This document shows, one piece after another, positions 37,336 through 45,501 of a stretch of 64,000 nt of DNA. The stretch covers positions 1-64,000 of the IMG/VR virus record IMGVR_UViG_3300014913_000007; one strand, given 5' to 3'. The stretch is from a virus. Made by a program: the position numbers and the translations under genes. The notes under the pieces were generated by a model. It ran no database searches, was not told the DNA's origin, and worked only from the letters and a program-made list of their open reading frames with translations. Position 1 is the stretch's first letter; every line of letters starts with the position of its first letter.

Positions 37336-38040
37336 TTAAGCTAGAGGATCAACTGCTATGTCCATTGCTGCCTCTGTGATAGTTTCTAAAACTCTCATAC
37401 AATTACCAAGCTTTTTAGCTCTTAGACATTCCTCTACTTCTCGTAATTTATTACTGAAGTTTATAAATCCTAAGGTTCCAGTAAATCCTATTAAACTATG
37501 AGTTAACCTTGCTGCTTTATCCCAATTACCTAAATCTACTGCCCTTCTGATTCTATACAGTTCAGTAGGTAAGTCCTCCTTACGAAGGTTTATAAGTTCT
37601 ATAAGTTTTTCAGGTAGATTATCAAGGTCTCCAGAGGTTGCATAGGTACATACTGTAAGATTCTTAGGCTCTACTTCAAGTTGCGGGAAGGCAGTTTTTA
37701 GAACTTCAAATAAATTCTTGTTTTCTAAAGGTTTATTTAGTACACCAGTAAATCCACGCTTTAGGTACTTTTTATTATCCAACTCAGCGGTCCAAGCTAT
37801 TATAGGACTAGTAACTCCTGCTTTTTTAGAGGCTCTTACTACACTTTCACCTGATGCGCCTCCTAATTGTAAGTCTACAAATGCTATGTCAAACTGTTTA
37901 GTAACTAACTGTTCTAATGCTTCTTTTGCGTTATCCACTTCCATTACTAAGGCCCCCATAGCACTTAGACGTTCTTCTAGGACGACCCTATTTACTTCGA
38001 TATCGTCTACTATTAGTACTCTCTTGTCATCTATTCGCAT
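37336..38040 (-). CDS. response regulator receiver plus HPt phosphotransfer protein
   Basis: 234 aa. Residues 5-120 are a receiver domain: acidic pair D12/D13, phospho-acceptor D56 (IAFVDLQLGG), T84 (AWTAE) and K103 (LNKPL). Residues 140-230 are an HPt domain with H181 in ARLTHSLIGFTGTLGF. So it can take a phosphate from a kinase and pass it on to another receiver. No output domain. Its likely partner is the hybrid kinase at 43864. Leaderless from 38049-38076. Confidence 0.88.
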   Translation of the reverse strand: MRIDDKRVLIVDDIEVNRVVLEERLSAMGALVMEVDNAKEALEQLVTKQFDIAFVDLQLGGASGESVVRASKKAGVTSPIIAWTAELDNKKYLKRGFTGVLNKPLENKNLFEVLKTAFPQLEVEPKNLTVCTYATSGDLDNLPEKLIELINLRKEDLPTELYRIRRAVDLGNWDKAARLTHSLIGFTGTLGFINFSNKLREVEECLRAKKLGNCMRVLETITEAAMDIAVDPLA

Positions 38041-38048
38041 AAGTATAG

Positions 38049-38076
38049 TATCGACAGCTTTGAAAAAAAACTTTAG
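38049..38076 (-). promoter_or_regulatory. sigma-28-type promoter
   Basis: Minus strand TAAAGTTT, 12 nt, GTCGATAC, ATG of the REC-HPt gene about 8 nt beyond. Confidence 0.75.
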
Positions 38077-38080
38077 ATGT

Positions 38081-38109
38081 TTGTAAAAATTAATTTAATG
38101 ATGTATACT
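38081..38109 (+). promoter_or_regulatory. sigma-70-type promoter
   Basis: TTGTAA, 17 nt, TATACT; ATG at 38116 leaderless. Confidence 0.6.
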
Positions 38110-38115
38110 AAAAGT

Positions 38116-38397
38116 ATGGAATTAGATAGCTTAATTCAAAAAATGATCGAGATAGAGCTTAATAAAACAAGTAGTATTCCTTGGTACTTAGCTTCATATT
38201 TCCTGAAATTAAATCCAGGAGTTTCACTATTTCATAGTAATGAAGGTGACAGTCTAACCAGGGAGTTAAGCTATAACACAGTCACAAACGAAATAGACTA
38301 TATTTTGTGGAACAAGAACAAGTACCTAGATAAGGGATCTTTAAATCACTTCCCTTTAGCGACAAGTACATATAGATTACTTAAAACTAAACAATAA
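38116..38397 (+). CDS. hypothetical protein
   Basis: 93 aa from ATG 38116 (frame opens at 38077 inside promoter sequence). Contains SIPWYLASYFLKLNPGVSLF and TVTNEIDYILWNKNKYL. Alpha/beta, no family recognised. Confidence 0.6.
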   Translation: MELDSLIQKMIEIELNKTSSIPWYLASYFLKLNPGVSLFHSNEGDSLTRELSYNTVTNEIDYILWNKNKYLDKGSLNHFPLATSTYRLLKTKQ

Positions 38398-38401
38398 ATA
38401 G

Positions 38402-38433
38402 CTAAAGCTTTAGAGGGTCAGCGACGATATACT
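38402..38433 (+). promoter_or_regulatory. sigma-28-type promoter
   Basis: TAAAGCTT, 12 nt, GACGATAT; ATG of cca follows within 7 nt. Confidence 0.7.
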
Positions 38434-38436
38434 GGT

Positions 38437-39771
38437 ATGGAACTTGAAAAAGTATTAAAATTACCTAATATACTCACCTTAAAAAAGATATTAGGTGTAA
38501 CTGCTGATTTACACCTAGTAGGTGGAGCTGTACGTGACATTCTTCTAGATAGAACCCCTAAAGACTTCGACTTTGCCACAGCTCTAACACCTGATGAAAT
38601 GATTCACATGCTTCAGATCAATTCAATAAGATGGATTCCGGTAGGTATTAGACGAGGTACGCTTGCTATAGTAATTAAGGGCGAAGTGTTTGAAGTTACA
38701 ACTTTTAGAGATCCTAGTCAAGAAACACAATTTACTAGCTCTATTGAAGAAGATCTCCCAGCTAGAGATTTTACAATTAATGCCATAGCTATCTCATTAA
38801 ATACTGGTAAATTAGTGGATCCTTTTAGGGGTGAAGAAGACTTAAAAAATAATGTGCTCAAAGCTGTAGGGAATCCAGAGAGGCGGTTTATGGAAGATCC
38901 TCACAGGATTTTAAGAATGCTACGGTTTGGTATAGGTCAAAATAGAAAAGTTGATCAAAAAACTAAAGTAACCGCCTATAAACTAGCTACATTAGTGGAA
39001 GGAATAAGTATTGAAAGAATAAGAGATGAGTTATCAAAAATACTAATAACCGATAATGCTTCAGAGGCATTTAAAGAACTTCTGGAAATGGGAATTCTTA
39101 ATATGTTCATACCTGAGCTTGTCTCTACTGTAAATATAAAACAAAATAAATGGCACTTATGGGACGTTTTTACACATATATTAAAAGTAGTAGATCTATG
39201 TCCAAAAGATAAGATAACTAGATTAGCAGCACTACTACATGATGTAGGTAAACCTCTATGCATATCTGAAGATGAAAATGGTAGGCACTTCCTGGAACAT
39301 GAGACTGTCAGTGCGAAGCTAGCAGAAGTTGTACTTAAGAGGCTTAAATTTCCAAGCAGGGAGATTGCAGAAGTAGTTACCTTGATACGAGAACACATGC
39401 GACCCATAGAGAACTGTAAGGGAAAAGCTATACGTAAAACTATGGTGAAGGTAGGAGATTTATTTCCAAAGTGGTTGGATCATAAGAAAGCTGACAAACT
39501 TGGTGGAATTAAAGGTTTAGATCCTGAAGCATTTGAAGTAGAGTGGAATGCGTTTTTAGCTAAAGTTACCCAAGAGCAGGAGAGGAAGCAAACTAGTAAG
39601 TTTGATAGTCTGGAAATATCTGGTAGAGATATTATGGCATTAGGAGTAGCTCAGGGACCTAATGTAGGAATTATCCTTTCAAAGCTGCAAGAGATAGTTA
39701 TAGATGATCCAGATTTTAATCAAAGAAGAGTGTTGATAGTCTTAGCTAGGAGAATTATCAATGGTCAGTAA
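38437..39771 (+). CDS. cca: CCA-adding tRNA nucleotidyltransferase with HD domain
   Basis: 444 aa. LVGGAVRDILLDRTPKDFDF (class II head with catalytic DxD), EVTTFRDPS, DLPARDFTINAIA, GKLVDPFRGEEDL and ERRFMEDPHRILRMLRF are the full set of class II CCA-enzyme motifs. The C-terminal half has LLHDVGKP and HE, an HD phosphohydrolase domain, as in bacterial CCA enzymes. It rebuilds tRNA 3' CCA ends. Overlaps the next gene by 11 bp. Confidence 0.93.
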   Translation: MELEKVLKLPNILTLKKILGVTADLHLVGGAVRDILLDRTPKDFDFATALTPDEMIHMLQINSIRWIPVGIRRGTLAIVIKGEVFEVTTFRDPSQETQFTSSIEEDLPARDFTINAIAISLNTGKLVDPFRGEEDLKNNVLKAVGNPERRFMEDPHRILRMLRFGIGQNRKVDQKTKVTAYKLATLVEGISIERIRDELSKILITDNASEAFKELLEMGILNMFIPELVSTVNIKQNKWHLWDVFTHILKVVDLCPKDKITRLAALLHDVGKPLCISEDENGRHFLEHETVSAKLAEVVLKRLKFPSREIAEVVTLIREHMRPIENCKGKAIRKTMVKVGDLFPKWLDHKKADKLGGIKGLDPEAFEVEWNAFLAKVTQEQERKQTSKFDSLEISGRDIMALGVAQGPNVGIILSKLQEIVIDDPDFNQRRVLIVLARRIINGQ

Positions 39772-40651
39772 TATAAAGTTACTCCACGATAAAAAGTTAA
39801 TTACTCCTCCTAAATTCTTAGTAAAGAACGTACATTATGAAACTATTATAGGATCTATGGCTTATGGAGTGAATAAGGACGATTCTGATTATGATGTTTA
39901 CGGTATATGTATACCTCCTAAGGATATAGTGTTCCCGCATTTACAGGGAATTATACCAGAATTTGATGACTCTTATATCAAATTCGATCAGTGGCAAGAA
40001 CATCATATAATTGATGACAGTACTTCTAGGGAGTATGATTTTACAGTTTATAATGTGGTGAAGTTTTTCAAACTTGCCTCAAAATGTGTACCAAACATAG
40101 TTGATTCTCTTTTCACTCCTACTAACTGTGTATTACATCTGAGTAGGGTAGGTAATATAATCAGGGAGGATAGAAAACTATTTCTATGTAAGAAGATCTA
40201 TCATTCATACAGTGGATACGCATATCAGCAGTTGAGTAAGGCTAAAAAAGGTTCTAATAAAAGCAATCCTAAAAGGAAAAAAAGTATAGAAACTTATGGA
40301 TATGACGCAAAATTCTGCTATCATATTATTAGATTGGTAAACCAGGCAGAACAAATGTTAGTAGAGGGAGATTTAGATCTTCAGGCTAGTAGAAAGCAAT
40401 TAATGTCTGTAAGGAATGGAGAGTGGACTTTCGAACAAATAGAAGATTACTTTGAAAGTATTAGAATTAAGCTTTCTAACTTATATCAAACTTCTAATGC
40501 TTTGCCTGAAAAGATACAAAAAACTAAAATTAAAAATCTCCTATTAAAAGTTCTTGAAGAGAATTATGGATCAATAGATCAATGTGTTAAGATTTTAGAC
40601 AAAGATACTACTATTTTAAATCAAATACAAGAATTACTAAAAGGTAGGTAA
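39761..40651 (+). CDS. nucleotidyltransferase (COG3541-like)
   Basis: 296 aa. IIGSMAYGVNKDDSDYDVYG has the GS motif and the DxD metal site of the nucleotidyltransferase fold; the downstream YDAKFCYHIIRLVNQAEQML is typical of the YcgL-like group seen in phages next to RNA-repair genes. The substrate is unknown; being coupled to cca suggests an RNA end. Confidence 0.8.
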   Translation: MVSNIKLLHDKKLITPPKFLVKNVHYETIIGSMAYGVNKDDSDYDVYGICIPPKDIVFPHLQGIIPEFDDSYIKFDQWQEHHIIDDSTSREYDFTVYNVVKFFKLASKCVPNIVDSLFTPTNCVLHLSRVGNIIREDRKLFLCKKIYHSYSGYAYQQLSKAKKGSNKSNPKRKKSIETYGYDAKFCYHIIRLVNQAEQMLVEGDLDLQASRKQLMSVRNGEWTFEQIEDYFESIRIKLSNLYQTSNALPEKIQKTKIKNLLLKVLEENYGSIDQCVKILDKDTTILNQIQELLKGR

Positions 40652-40653
40652 GT

Positions 40654-40917
40654 ATGCATGATCTTATAACAGAGATAATCGGTTGGATAGGAGCTGGATT
40701 ACTAAGTTTATGTGGAGTTCCTCAGCTAATAAAAACATATAAAACAAAAACAACTAAAGGATTATCTTTCGGTATGTTACTTTGTTGGCTGTTAGGTGAA
40801 ATATTTATGGTAACTTATATTATATTGACAGCCTTCGAATGGCCATTACTAGTTAACTTCTCTACGAATATTCTAATAGTCGCCCTAACGGTTATATTGT
40901 ATATTAGGTATAAATAA
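40654..40917 (+). CDS. SemiSWEET-like (PQ-loop) transporter, second copy
   Basis: 87 aa, three membrane helices. IGAGLLSLCGVPQLIKTYKT then TTKGLSFGMLLCW: the PQ-loop followed by the K-T-x-x-x-x-G-L-S strand. Related to 28327 but not a recent copy. It is 2 nt after the nucleotidyltransferase, so co-transcribed with RNA-repair genes. Substrate unknown. Confidence 0.8.
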   Translation: MHDLITEIIGWIGAGLLSLCGVPQLIKTYKTKTTKGLSFGMLLCWLLGEIFMVTYIILTAFEWPLLVNFSTNILIVALTVILYIRYK

Positions 40918-40934
40918 ATAAATAAATAAATAAA
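40913..40934. repeat. ATAA/TAAA tandem repeat
   Basis: Five 4-bp units immediately after the SemiSWEET stop, between convergent genes. Confidence 0.7.
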
Positions 40935-40936
40935 CT

Positions 40937-41428
40937 CTAAGAATAGGTAAGCTTTTCTACAATCAAAGGTATTTCATTTACAGTCTCAGGAAATTTGCGC
41001 TTTTTAGTCCTAACTAGTAACTTGACGGCCTCTTCTCCAGTGGCTGTAAAACTATGTAACGTCTTTACTATGAACATACCTGTAAACTGCCTAACCTGTA
41101 CAAGTGCTTCTACGGCCTTCATACTAGGTCTATATTTGTCTAGATCGGTTTTACTTCTGAAGATTCTATAATCTGCTATATCAAATATATTTGCCAATTC
41201 TTTTGCTCTTTTTATACCAATCCTTTCCTTAGATTCTAACCTACGCAGGGCAGAAACTCTCTTAATTCCTAACAAATTAGCTAATTGGTGTACATTCCAG
41301 CCTTTTGTGACTCTAAAAGCCTTTATTATGTAACCACTAAAGGGCTTTCCTTGCAACTTCTCCGTTGATATTAAATCCCAAGGAGTATTATGAACTAAAT
41401 TACGTTTATCGTCCAATCTAAGGATCAT
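40937..41428 (-). CDS. XRE-type helix-turn-helix regulator
   Basis: 163 aa. IIKAFRVTKGWNVHQLANLLGI and RVSALRRLESKER form a Cro/C1-type helix-turn-helix at residues 30-65, followed by a helical C-terminus. Possible repressor in the lysis/lysogeny or timing control. It overlaps the membrane gene 41425-41667 by 4 bp. Confidence 0.7.
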   Translation of the reverse strand: MILRLDDKRNLVHNTPWDLISTEKLQGKPFSGYIIKAFRVTKGWNVHQLANLLGIKRVSALRRLESKERIGIKRAKELANIFDIADYRIFRSKTDLDKYRPSMKAVEALVQVRQFTGMFIVKTLHSFTATGEEAVKLLVRTKKRKFPETVNEIPLIVEKLTYS

Positions 41429-41667
41429 CTTTCAGGTTTACACACTAGTACAGGTCTGATGAGTAGAATCCACATCCAAAACAAAACAAATGCCTTACCA
41501 TAAGTCAAAATGGGTAATCCAAAATCTGCCATTGTAAAATTCCAACCAAATTTAAATAACAAAGGAATACCAAGAACAAGGCTACCCATAACAAATAAAA
41601 ATAGTAGAGTATATACTAATATCAGCACTATCTCTAGTAAAGTAAAAATTACCTCGTCTCTTTCCAT
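41425..41667 (-). CDS. small membrane protein
   Basis: 80 aa from ATG 41667 with GGGGAAAAG upstream (frame opens at 41679). Hydrophobic spans IFTLLEIVLILVYTLLFLFV and later AFVLFWMWILLIRPVLV: two to three helices. Function unknown. Confidence 0.6.
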   Translation of the reverse strand: MERDEVIFTLLEIVLILVYTLLFLFVMGSLVLGIPLLFKFGWNFTMADFGLPILTYGKAFVLFWMWILLIRPVLVCKPER

Positions 41668-41876
41668 TCTTTTCCCCAAACTTCAAAACAAGTCCTTAAA
41701 CCATTATTAAGTGTCTTAATTGGTCTAGATTTAATAACTCTAGAAATTCTAAATATAGCCTTATTGCCTCCACCTAATTTGATCTGTATTACTTTTCCAG
41801 GTAAAAACTTACTGGGTGTGGCTGTATTGAATAGGATTCTCTCTCCGCTTAGATTGCAAATAATTCTTTCTAACAT
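41649..41876 (-). CDS. small basic beta-rich protein
   Basis: 75 aa. ILFNTATPSKFLPGKVIQIK and KAIFRISRVIKSRPIKTL read like a small barrel. AAGGAGGATTT before the ATG is the strongest ribosome binding site in this region. Function unknown. Confidence 0.65.
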   Translation of the reverse strand: MLERIICNLSGERILFNTATPSKFLPGKVIQIKLGGGNKAIFRISRVIKSRPIKTLNNGLRTCFEVWGKEWKETR

Positions 41877-41943
41877 AAATCCTCCTTACTTAAGTATCTA
41901 CTTAAATTATTATAGACTTTTTCAACTTTTACGTCAATAGCTC

Positions 41944-41972
41944 TTGCTATATTAATAAAAAAATGCTATTCT
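41944..41972 (+). promoter_or_regulatory. sigma-70-type promoter
   Basis: TTGCTA, 17 nt, TATTCT, 50 nt before rpsB; no sigma-28-type box is present. Confidence 0.5.
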
Positions 41973-42023
41973 TAATAAGAATTAATTTTAACACTAAAAT
42001 AACCATGTGCAGGAAATTTAAAA

Positions 42024-42908
42024 ATGATTAATACTAACGCAGATACCTTTGAAACTACTAAAAAAGTAAACAAAAAAGCTCTTAGAAGAAAAGAAAGAGA
42101 AAGAAGACAAGCAGAAAAAAGAGCAAAAGAGAATTTGGTCTATAAACGTATCAGTATTAAAACTATGCTAGAAAATGGTGCCCATTTCGGTCATGACAAG
42201 CAGTATTGGAATCCAAAAATGGCAGTAAACCTGTACGGAACTCGAAATGATGTACATGTTATTAATCTTAGAAGAACATTAGAACTTTGGGCGAGGGTGG
42301 ATGAGTTGATTACTAAGGAAACCGCAAAAGGTAAAACTATTTTATTTGTAGGTACTAAGCAAGCAGCCCGTGATATAGTCCAAAAAGAAGCTGAAAGATG
42401 TGGGTTTTTCTACATGACACACAAATGGCCTGGAGGAGTACTTACTAACTTTAACACTATTAGAAGCTCTATTAAACGAATGGTGGACTTAGAAAAGTTT
42501 ATAAAAAAGGTAGAATCACCAAAATCAAGAATTAAAATAGGTAAAAAAGAACTACTATTTAAACATAGAGAGCTAGAAAAGTTGCAAAAAGTGTTTGACG
42601 GTGTACGAGAAATGAAGGAACTTCCTGATATGGTATTCGTTGTAGATGCCATAGAAGATCGTATTGCTATCACCGAAGCAAGAAAACTCGCTATTCCAGT
42701 AATAGGTTTGGCAGATTCTAATGTGGACCCAAGCCTGTTAGATTATCCAATTCCTGCTAATGATGATGCACGAGGAACAATAAACCTCTTCGTGTCCAAC
42801 GTTGCTGAATCTGCACTAACTGGAAGAAGGATGTACCAAGAAAAGATGGATAAAATAGCCATTGAAAATGCAGAAAAAGCAGAAAACATTATTAAAAACT
42901 TAGAATAG
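42024..42908 (+). CDS. rpsB: ribosomal protein uS2
   Basis: 294 aa. ISIKTMLENGAHFGH, YWNPKM, INLRRTLELW, GKTILFVGTKQAARD, WPGGVLTNFNTIRSSIKRM, LPDMVFVVDAIEDRIAITEA, IPVIGLADSNVDP and IPANDDA line up with bacterial S2 from end to end. S2 is added late to the small subunit and recruits S1, which governs mRNA choice. Odd: a basic 40-residue N-terminal extension (LRRKERERRQAEKRAKEN) absent in cellular S2. Single-gene unit with AGGAAA before the ATG. Confidence 0.93.
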   Translation: MINTNADTFETTKKVNKKALRRKERERRQAEKRAKENLVYKRISIKTMLENGAHFGHDKQYWNPKMAVNLYGTRNDVHVINLRRTLELWARVDELITKETAKGKTILFVGTKQAARDIVQKEAERCGFFYMTHKWPGGVLTNFNTIRSSIKRMVDLEKFIKKVESPKSRIKIGKKELLFKHRELEKLQKVFDGVREMKELPDMVFVVDAIEDRIAITEARKLAIPVIGLADSNVDPSLLDYPIPANDDARGTINLFVSNVAESALTGRRMYQEKMDKIAIENAEKAENIIKNLE

Positions 42909-42977
42909 AAGTATAAAACCTAATAAATACATATAACTAAGTATAAACAAAATAAATAAATTAATTACATTATTTAC

Positions 42978-43009
42978 CTAAAGTTTTCCAAGATTCTGTC
43001 GATAATACT
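42978..43009 (+). promoter_or_regulatory. sigma-28-type promoter
   Basis: TAAAGTTT, 11 nt, GTCGATAA; one base off consensus. Drives 43048 and the kinase. Confidence 0.85.
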
Positions 43010-43047
43010 ATTAAGCGAAACAAACAACTTTAAGGAGTTTAATAGTA

Positions 43048-43836
43048 ATGATAAACCGTATAACAAGTATTCTTAAATACAATAACTTACAAAACTCAGA
43101 TAGTATACTCCAGGAACAGAGAGATCCTATTAAAACATCTGATAGATATAATAAAATAGATCACTTAGATATCATTGAAAAATTTAACCAACATGGTTGG
43201 TACATAGTAGACTATCAACAGTTAAAACCTCAAAAAAATGAACGTAGTAAGTATGTTAGGTGGCTGGCAACTTATCAAAATATTGATTTCCAACCTGCTG
43301 GAGAAGAAGCTATTCCACAGATACTTCATCAGGGCAGTCACGATGGTACTAAACCTTTCATACTAAATTATGGTTTATTTAATGTATCCAAACTAAACAG
43401 TGTTGTGGTGGGAGAAAAATCCTTCTCTCCAGTATATCAGAAACATGTTGGAGATGTTCCAGAAGATTTTGAAAGTGCTATGAAGTCTGTAGTAGTGGAA
43501 GTAACTGAATCTATCATATCCACTGTCAAAATGTTTCAGTCTAAAGTATTGTCTGAGGCCCAGGTTAGTGAGTTTGTTCAAGAAGCTTCAGCAATTAGAT
43601 TCTCTCCTGACAAGTATAGCATACCTAATCCAGAATTGTTTTCTATTGGAAGTACTGATAGTCTTTGGTCACTGTTTAATCAAGTACAAAAAAAACTAAC
43701 TTCAGCAGATAGTCTTAAAGTAACTATAAAAAATAGCGGAAAGACTAGAAAAGCCAAACCTCTAAATAATATAGAAGCCTGTATGTGTTTAAAGAAAGAA
43801 CTCTGGAATCTAACTTTAGGCTATCTAGTTAAATAA
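43048..43836 (+). CDS. DUF932-like protein
   Basis: 262 aa. The layout (DRYNKIDHLDIIEKFNQHGW, KYVRWLATYQNIDF, AIPQILHQGSHDGTKPF, NYGLFNVSKLNSVVVG) follows DUF932 proteins common on plasmids and phages, whose function is unknown. TAAGGAGTTT precedes the ATG. It is cotranscribed with the histidine kinase 28 nt downstream. Confidence 0.7.
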   Translation: MINRITSILKYNNLQNSDSILQEQRDPIKTSDRYNKIDHLDIIEKFNQHGWYIVDYQQLKPQKNERSKYVRWLATYQNIDFQPAGEEAIPQILHQGSHDGTKPFILNYGLFNVSKLNSVVVGEKSFSPVYQKHVGDVPEDFESAMKSVVVEVTESIISTVKMFQSKVLSEAQVSEFVQEASAIRFSPDKYSIPNPELFSIGSTDSLWSLFNQVQKKLTSADSLKVTIKNSGKTRKAKPLNNIEACMCLKKELWNLTLGYLVK

Positions 43837-43863
43837 TTTACTATTTTAGGAAGATATCTTAAA

Positions 43864-45450
43864 ATGAAACACATTAAAGATAAGTGTATATCAATATTAA
43901 ATAAATTTAAGGGCAACCCAAATGTAAACTTCAATCCCTTAGACTTTACTCCCAATCCAATTATAGATATTGATTTAAAAGGTAACATTATATATTTGAA
44001 TCCAAACATACAAGAACTATTTCCATCACTATCGCAAGAATCTTTAAGTCATCCATACTTAGAGGATATAGTGAAATGGTTAAGAATGGTACAAAATGAT
44101 ATGTATGCAAAACCACACACTAAATCATGGTTTAGAGAAGTGAAGGTTGATAGTCAATATTATGAACAAGTATTTCAAAAAACACAGAAATCAGGAATAA
44201 CTAGAATATATGGAACCAATATAAGTAAAAAAGTAAATAAGCTTAACAAACTGACTGAGGAAAGGAACCAAGCAAACGAATTAACTAAGTTAAAAAGTGA
44301 GTTCATAGCTAATATGAGTCATGAAATTAGAACTCCTATGAGTGGTATTATAGGAATTGCCGACATTCTACTTGAAACAGATCTAACAAAAAGTCAAAAT
44401 AGTTACTTAGCAATGCTAAAAGACTCTTCTAAACATCTTTTATTTATACTTAATGATTTGCTGGATCTCTCAAAAGCAGAAACTGGCAAATTGGAGGTTC
44501 TAAAAGAAAAATTTAACTTTAATAAATCTATCGGACACTTGGTAGCTCAATTTAAAGTTACTGCTGAGGAAAAAAATCTACAATTTGAGACAACTATAGA
44601 CTCGAATATACCTAAAGAATTGGTTGGTGATTCTGTAAGACTTACACAGATACTGATTAACTTGTTAGGTAATGCTTTTAAGTTCACTCCTGAGAGTGGA
44701 AGTGTATTATTAGAAGTATTGATAGAAAAAGAATTAAAAGATTCAATAATTCTTCAATTTAAAGTACAAGACTCCGGTATTGGAATACCCCTAAATAAAC
44801 AAAAAGATATACTAAAAGCATTTATTCAAGCAGACAGTTCAGTTACCAAGAAATATGGAGGTACTGGATTAGGATTAGCTATTACTAGTTCCCTGTTGGA
44901 GTTAATGGATTCTAGCCTAAAATTAGTAAGTACTGAAGGTAACGGATCAACTTTTTCCTTCTCACTCAAAGTATTGAAACCTGAAAAAAAAGATAAGGAA
45001 GTACCAGTAAATAATGAAGACTTGAAAAAAATACTAAATAAAGCAAAAACGGTTAAAAATACATATGACATATTGATTGTGGAAGATGATGAAGTTAATA
45101 AAAAGATAGCAAACTATGTCCTCGCAGAGGCAGGACATACAGTTAAAACTGCATCAAATGGTTTGGAGTGCATGGAATTAGTAAAGAAACATGTATTTGA
45201 CTTAATACTGATGGACTGTCAAATGCCTGAAATGGACGGATTTGAAGCTGTAACTGCAATACGTCAAAGGGAACGTATACTAGGTGTAAGAGTACCTATT
45301 ATAGCCCTTACAGCCCTTGCTATGAAAGATGATAAAGACAAATGCCTTGAAGTGGGTATGGATGTATATATTAGAAAGCCATTCGAAAAGGTTAAGCTAC
45401 TTAAGATGATAGAAAAATTAATTGAAAAATCTAGAAAAATTGACAAATAG
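43864..45450 (+). CDS. cytosolic hybrid histidine kinase (PAS-HisKA-HATPase-REC)
   Basis: 528 aa, no membrane segment. Residues 26-120 look like PAS (PNPIIDIDLKGNIIYLNP); H-box FIANMSHEIRTPMSGI with H153; N-box LINLLGNAFKFTP; G1 VQDSGIGI and G2 GGTGLGLAI; then a receiver (DILIVEDDEV, phospho-acceptor D451 in LILMDCQMPEMDGF, T/K at ALTA and IRKPF). It can autophosphorylate and pass phosphate H153 to D451 and on to an HPt, such as the REC-HPt protein at 37336. All catalytic residues are intact. Confidence 0.92.
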   Translation: MKHIKDKCISILNKFKGNPNVNFNPLDFTPNPIIDIDLKGNIIYLNPNIQELFPSLSQESLSHPYLEDIVKWLRMVQNDMYAKPHTKSWFREVKVDSQYYEQVFQKTQKSGITRIYGTNISKKVNKLNKLTEERNQANELTKLKSEFIANMSHEIRTPMSGIIGIADILLETDLTKSQNSYLAMLKDSSKHLLFILNDLLDLSKAETGKLEVLKEKFNFNKSIGHLVAQFKVTAEEKNLQFETTIDSNIPKELVGDSVRLTQILINLLGNAFKFTPESGSVLLEVLIEKELKDSIILQFKVQDSGIGIPLNKQKDILKAFIQADSSVTKKYGGTGLGLAITSSLLELMDSSLKLVSTEGNGSTFSFSLKVLKPEKKDKEVPVNNEDLKKILNKAKTVKNTYDILIVEDDEVNKKIANYVLAEAGHTVKTASNGLECMELVKKHVFDLILMDCQMPEMDGFEAVTAIRQRERILGVRVPIIALTALAMKDDKDKCLEVGMDVYIRKPFEKVKLLKMIEKLIEKSRKIDK

Positions 45451-45468
45451 CTTATAATTTAGTATACT
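45440..45468 (+). promoter_or_regulatory. sigma-70-type promoter
   Basis: TTGACA, 17 nt, TATACT: near-perfect. The -35 lies in the last codons of the kinase gene. Serves the RNA ligase. Confidence 0.85.
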
Positions 45469-45501
45469 ATTGAATAATAACTTATTACTCAGGAGTATAC
45501 T

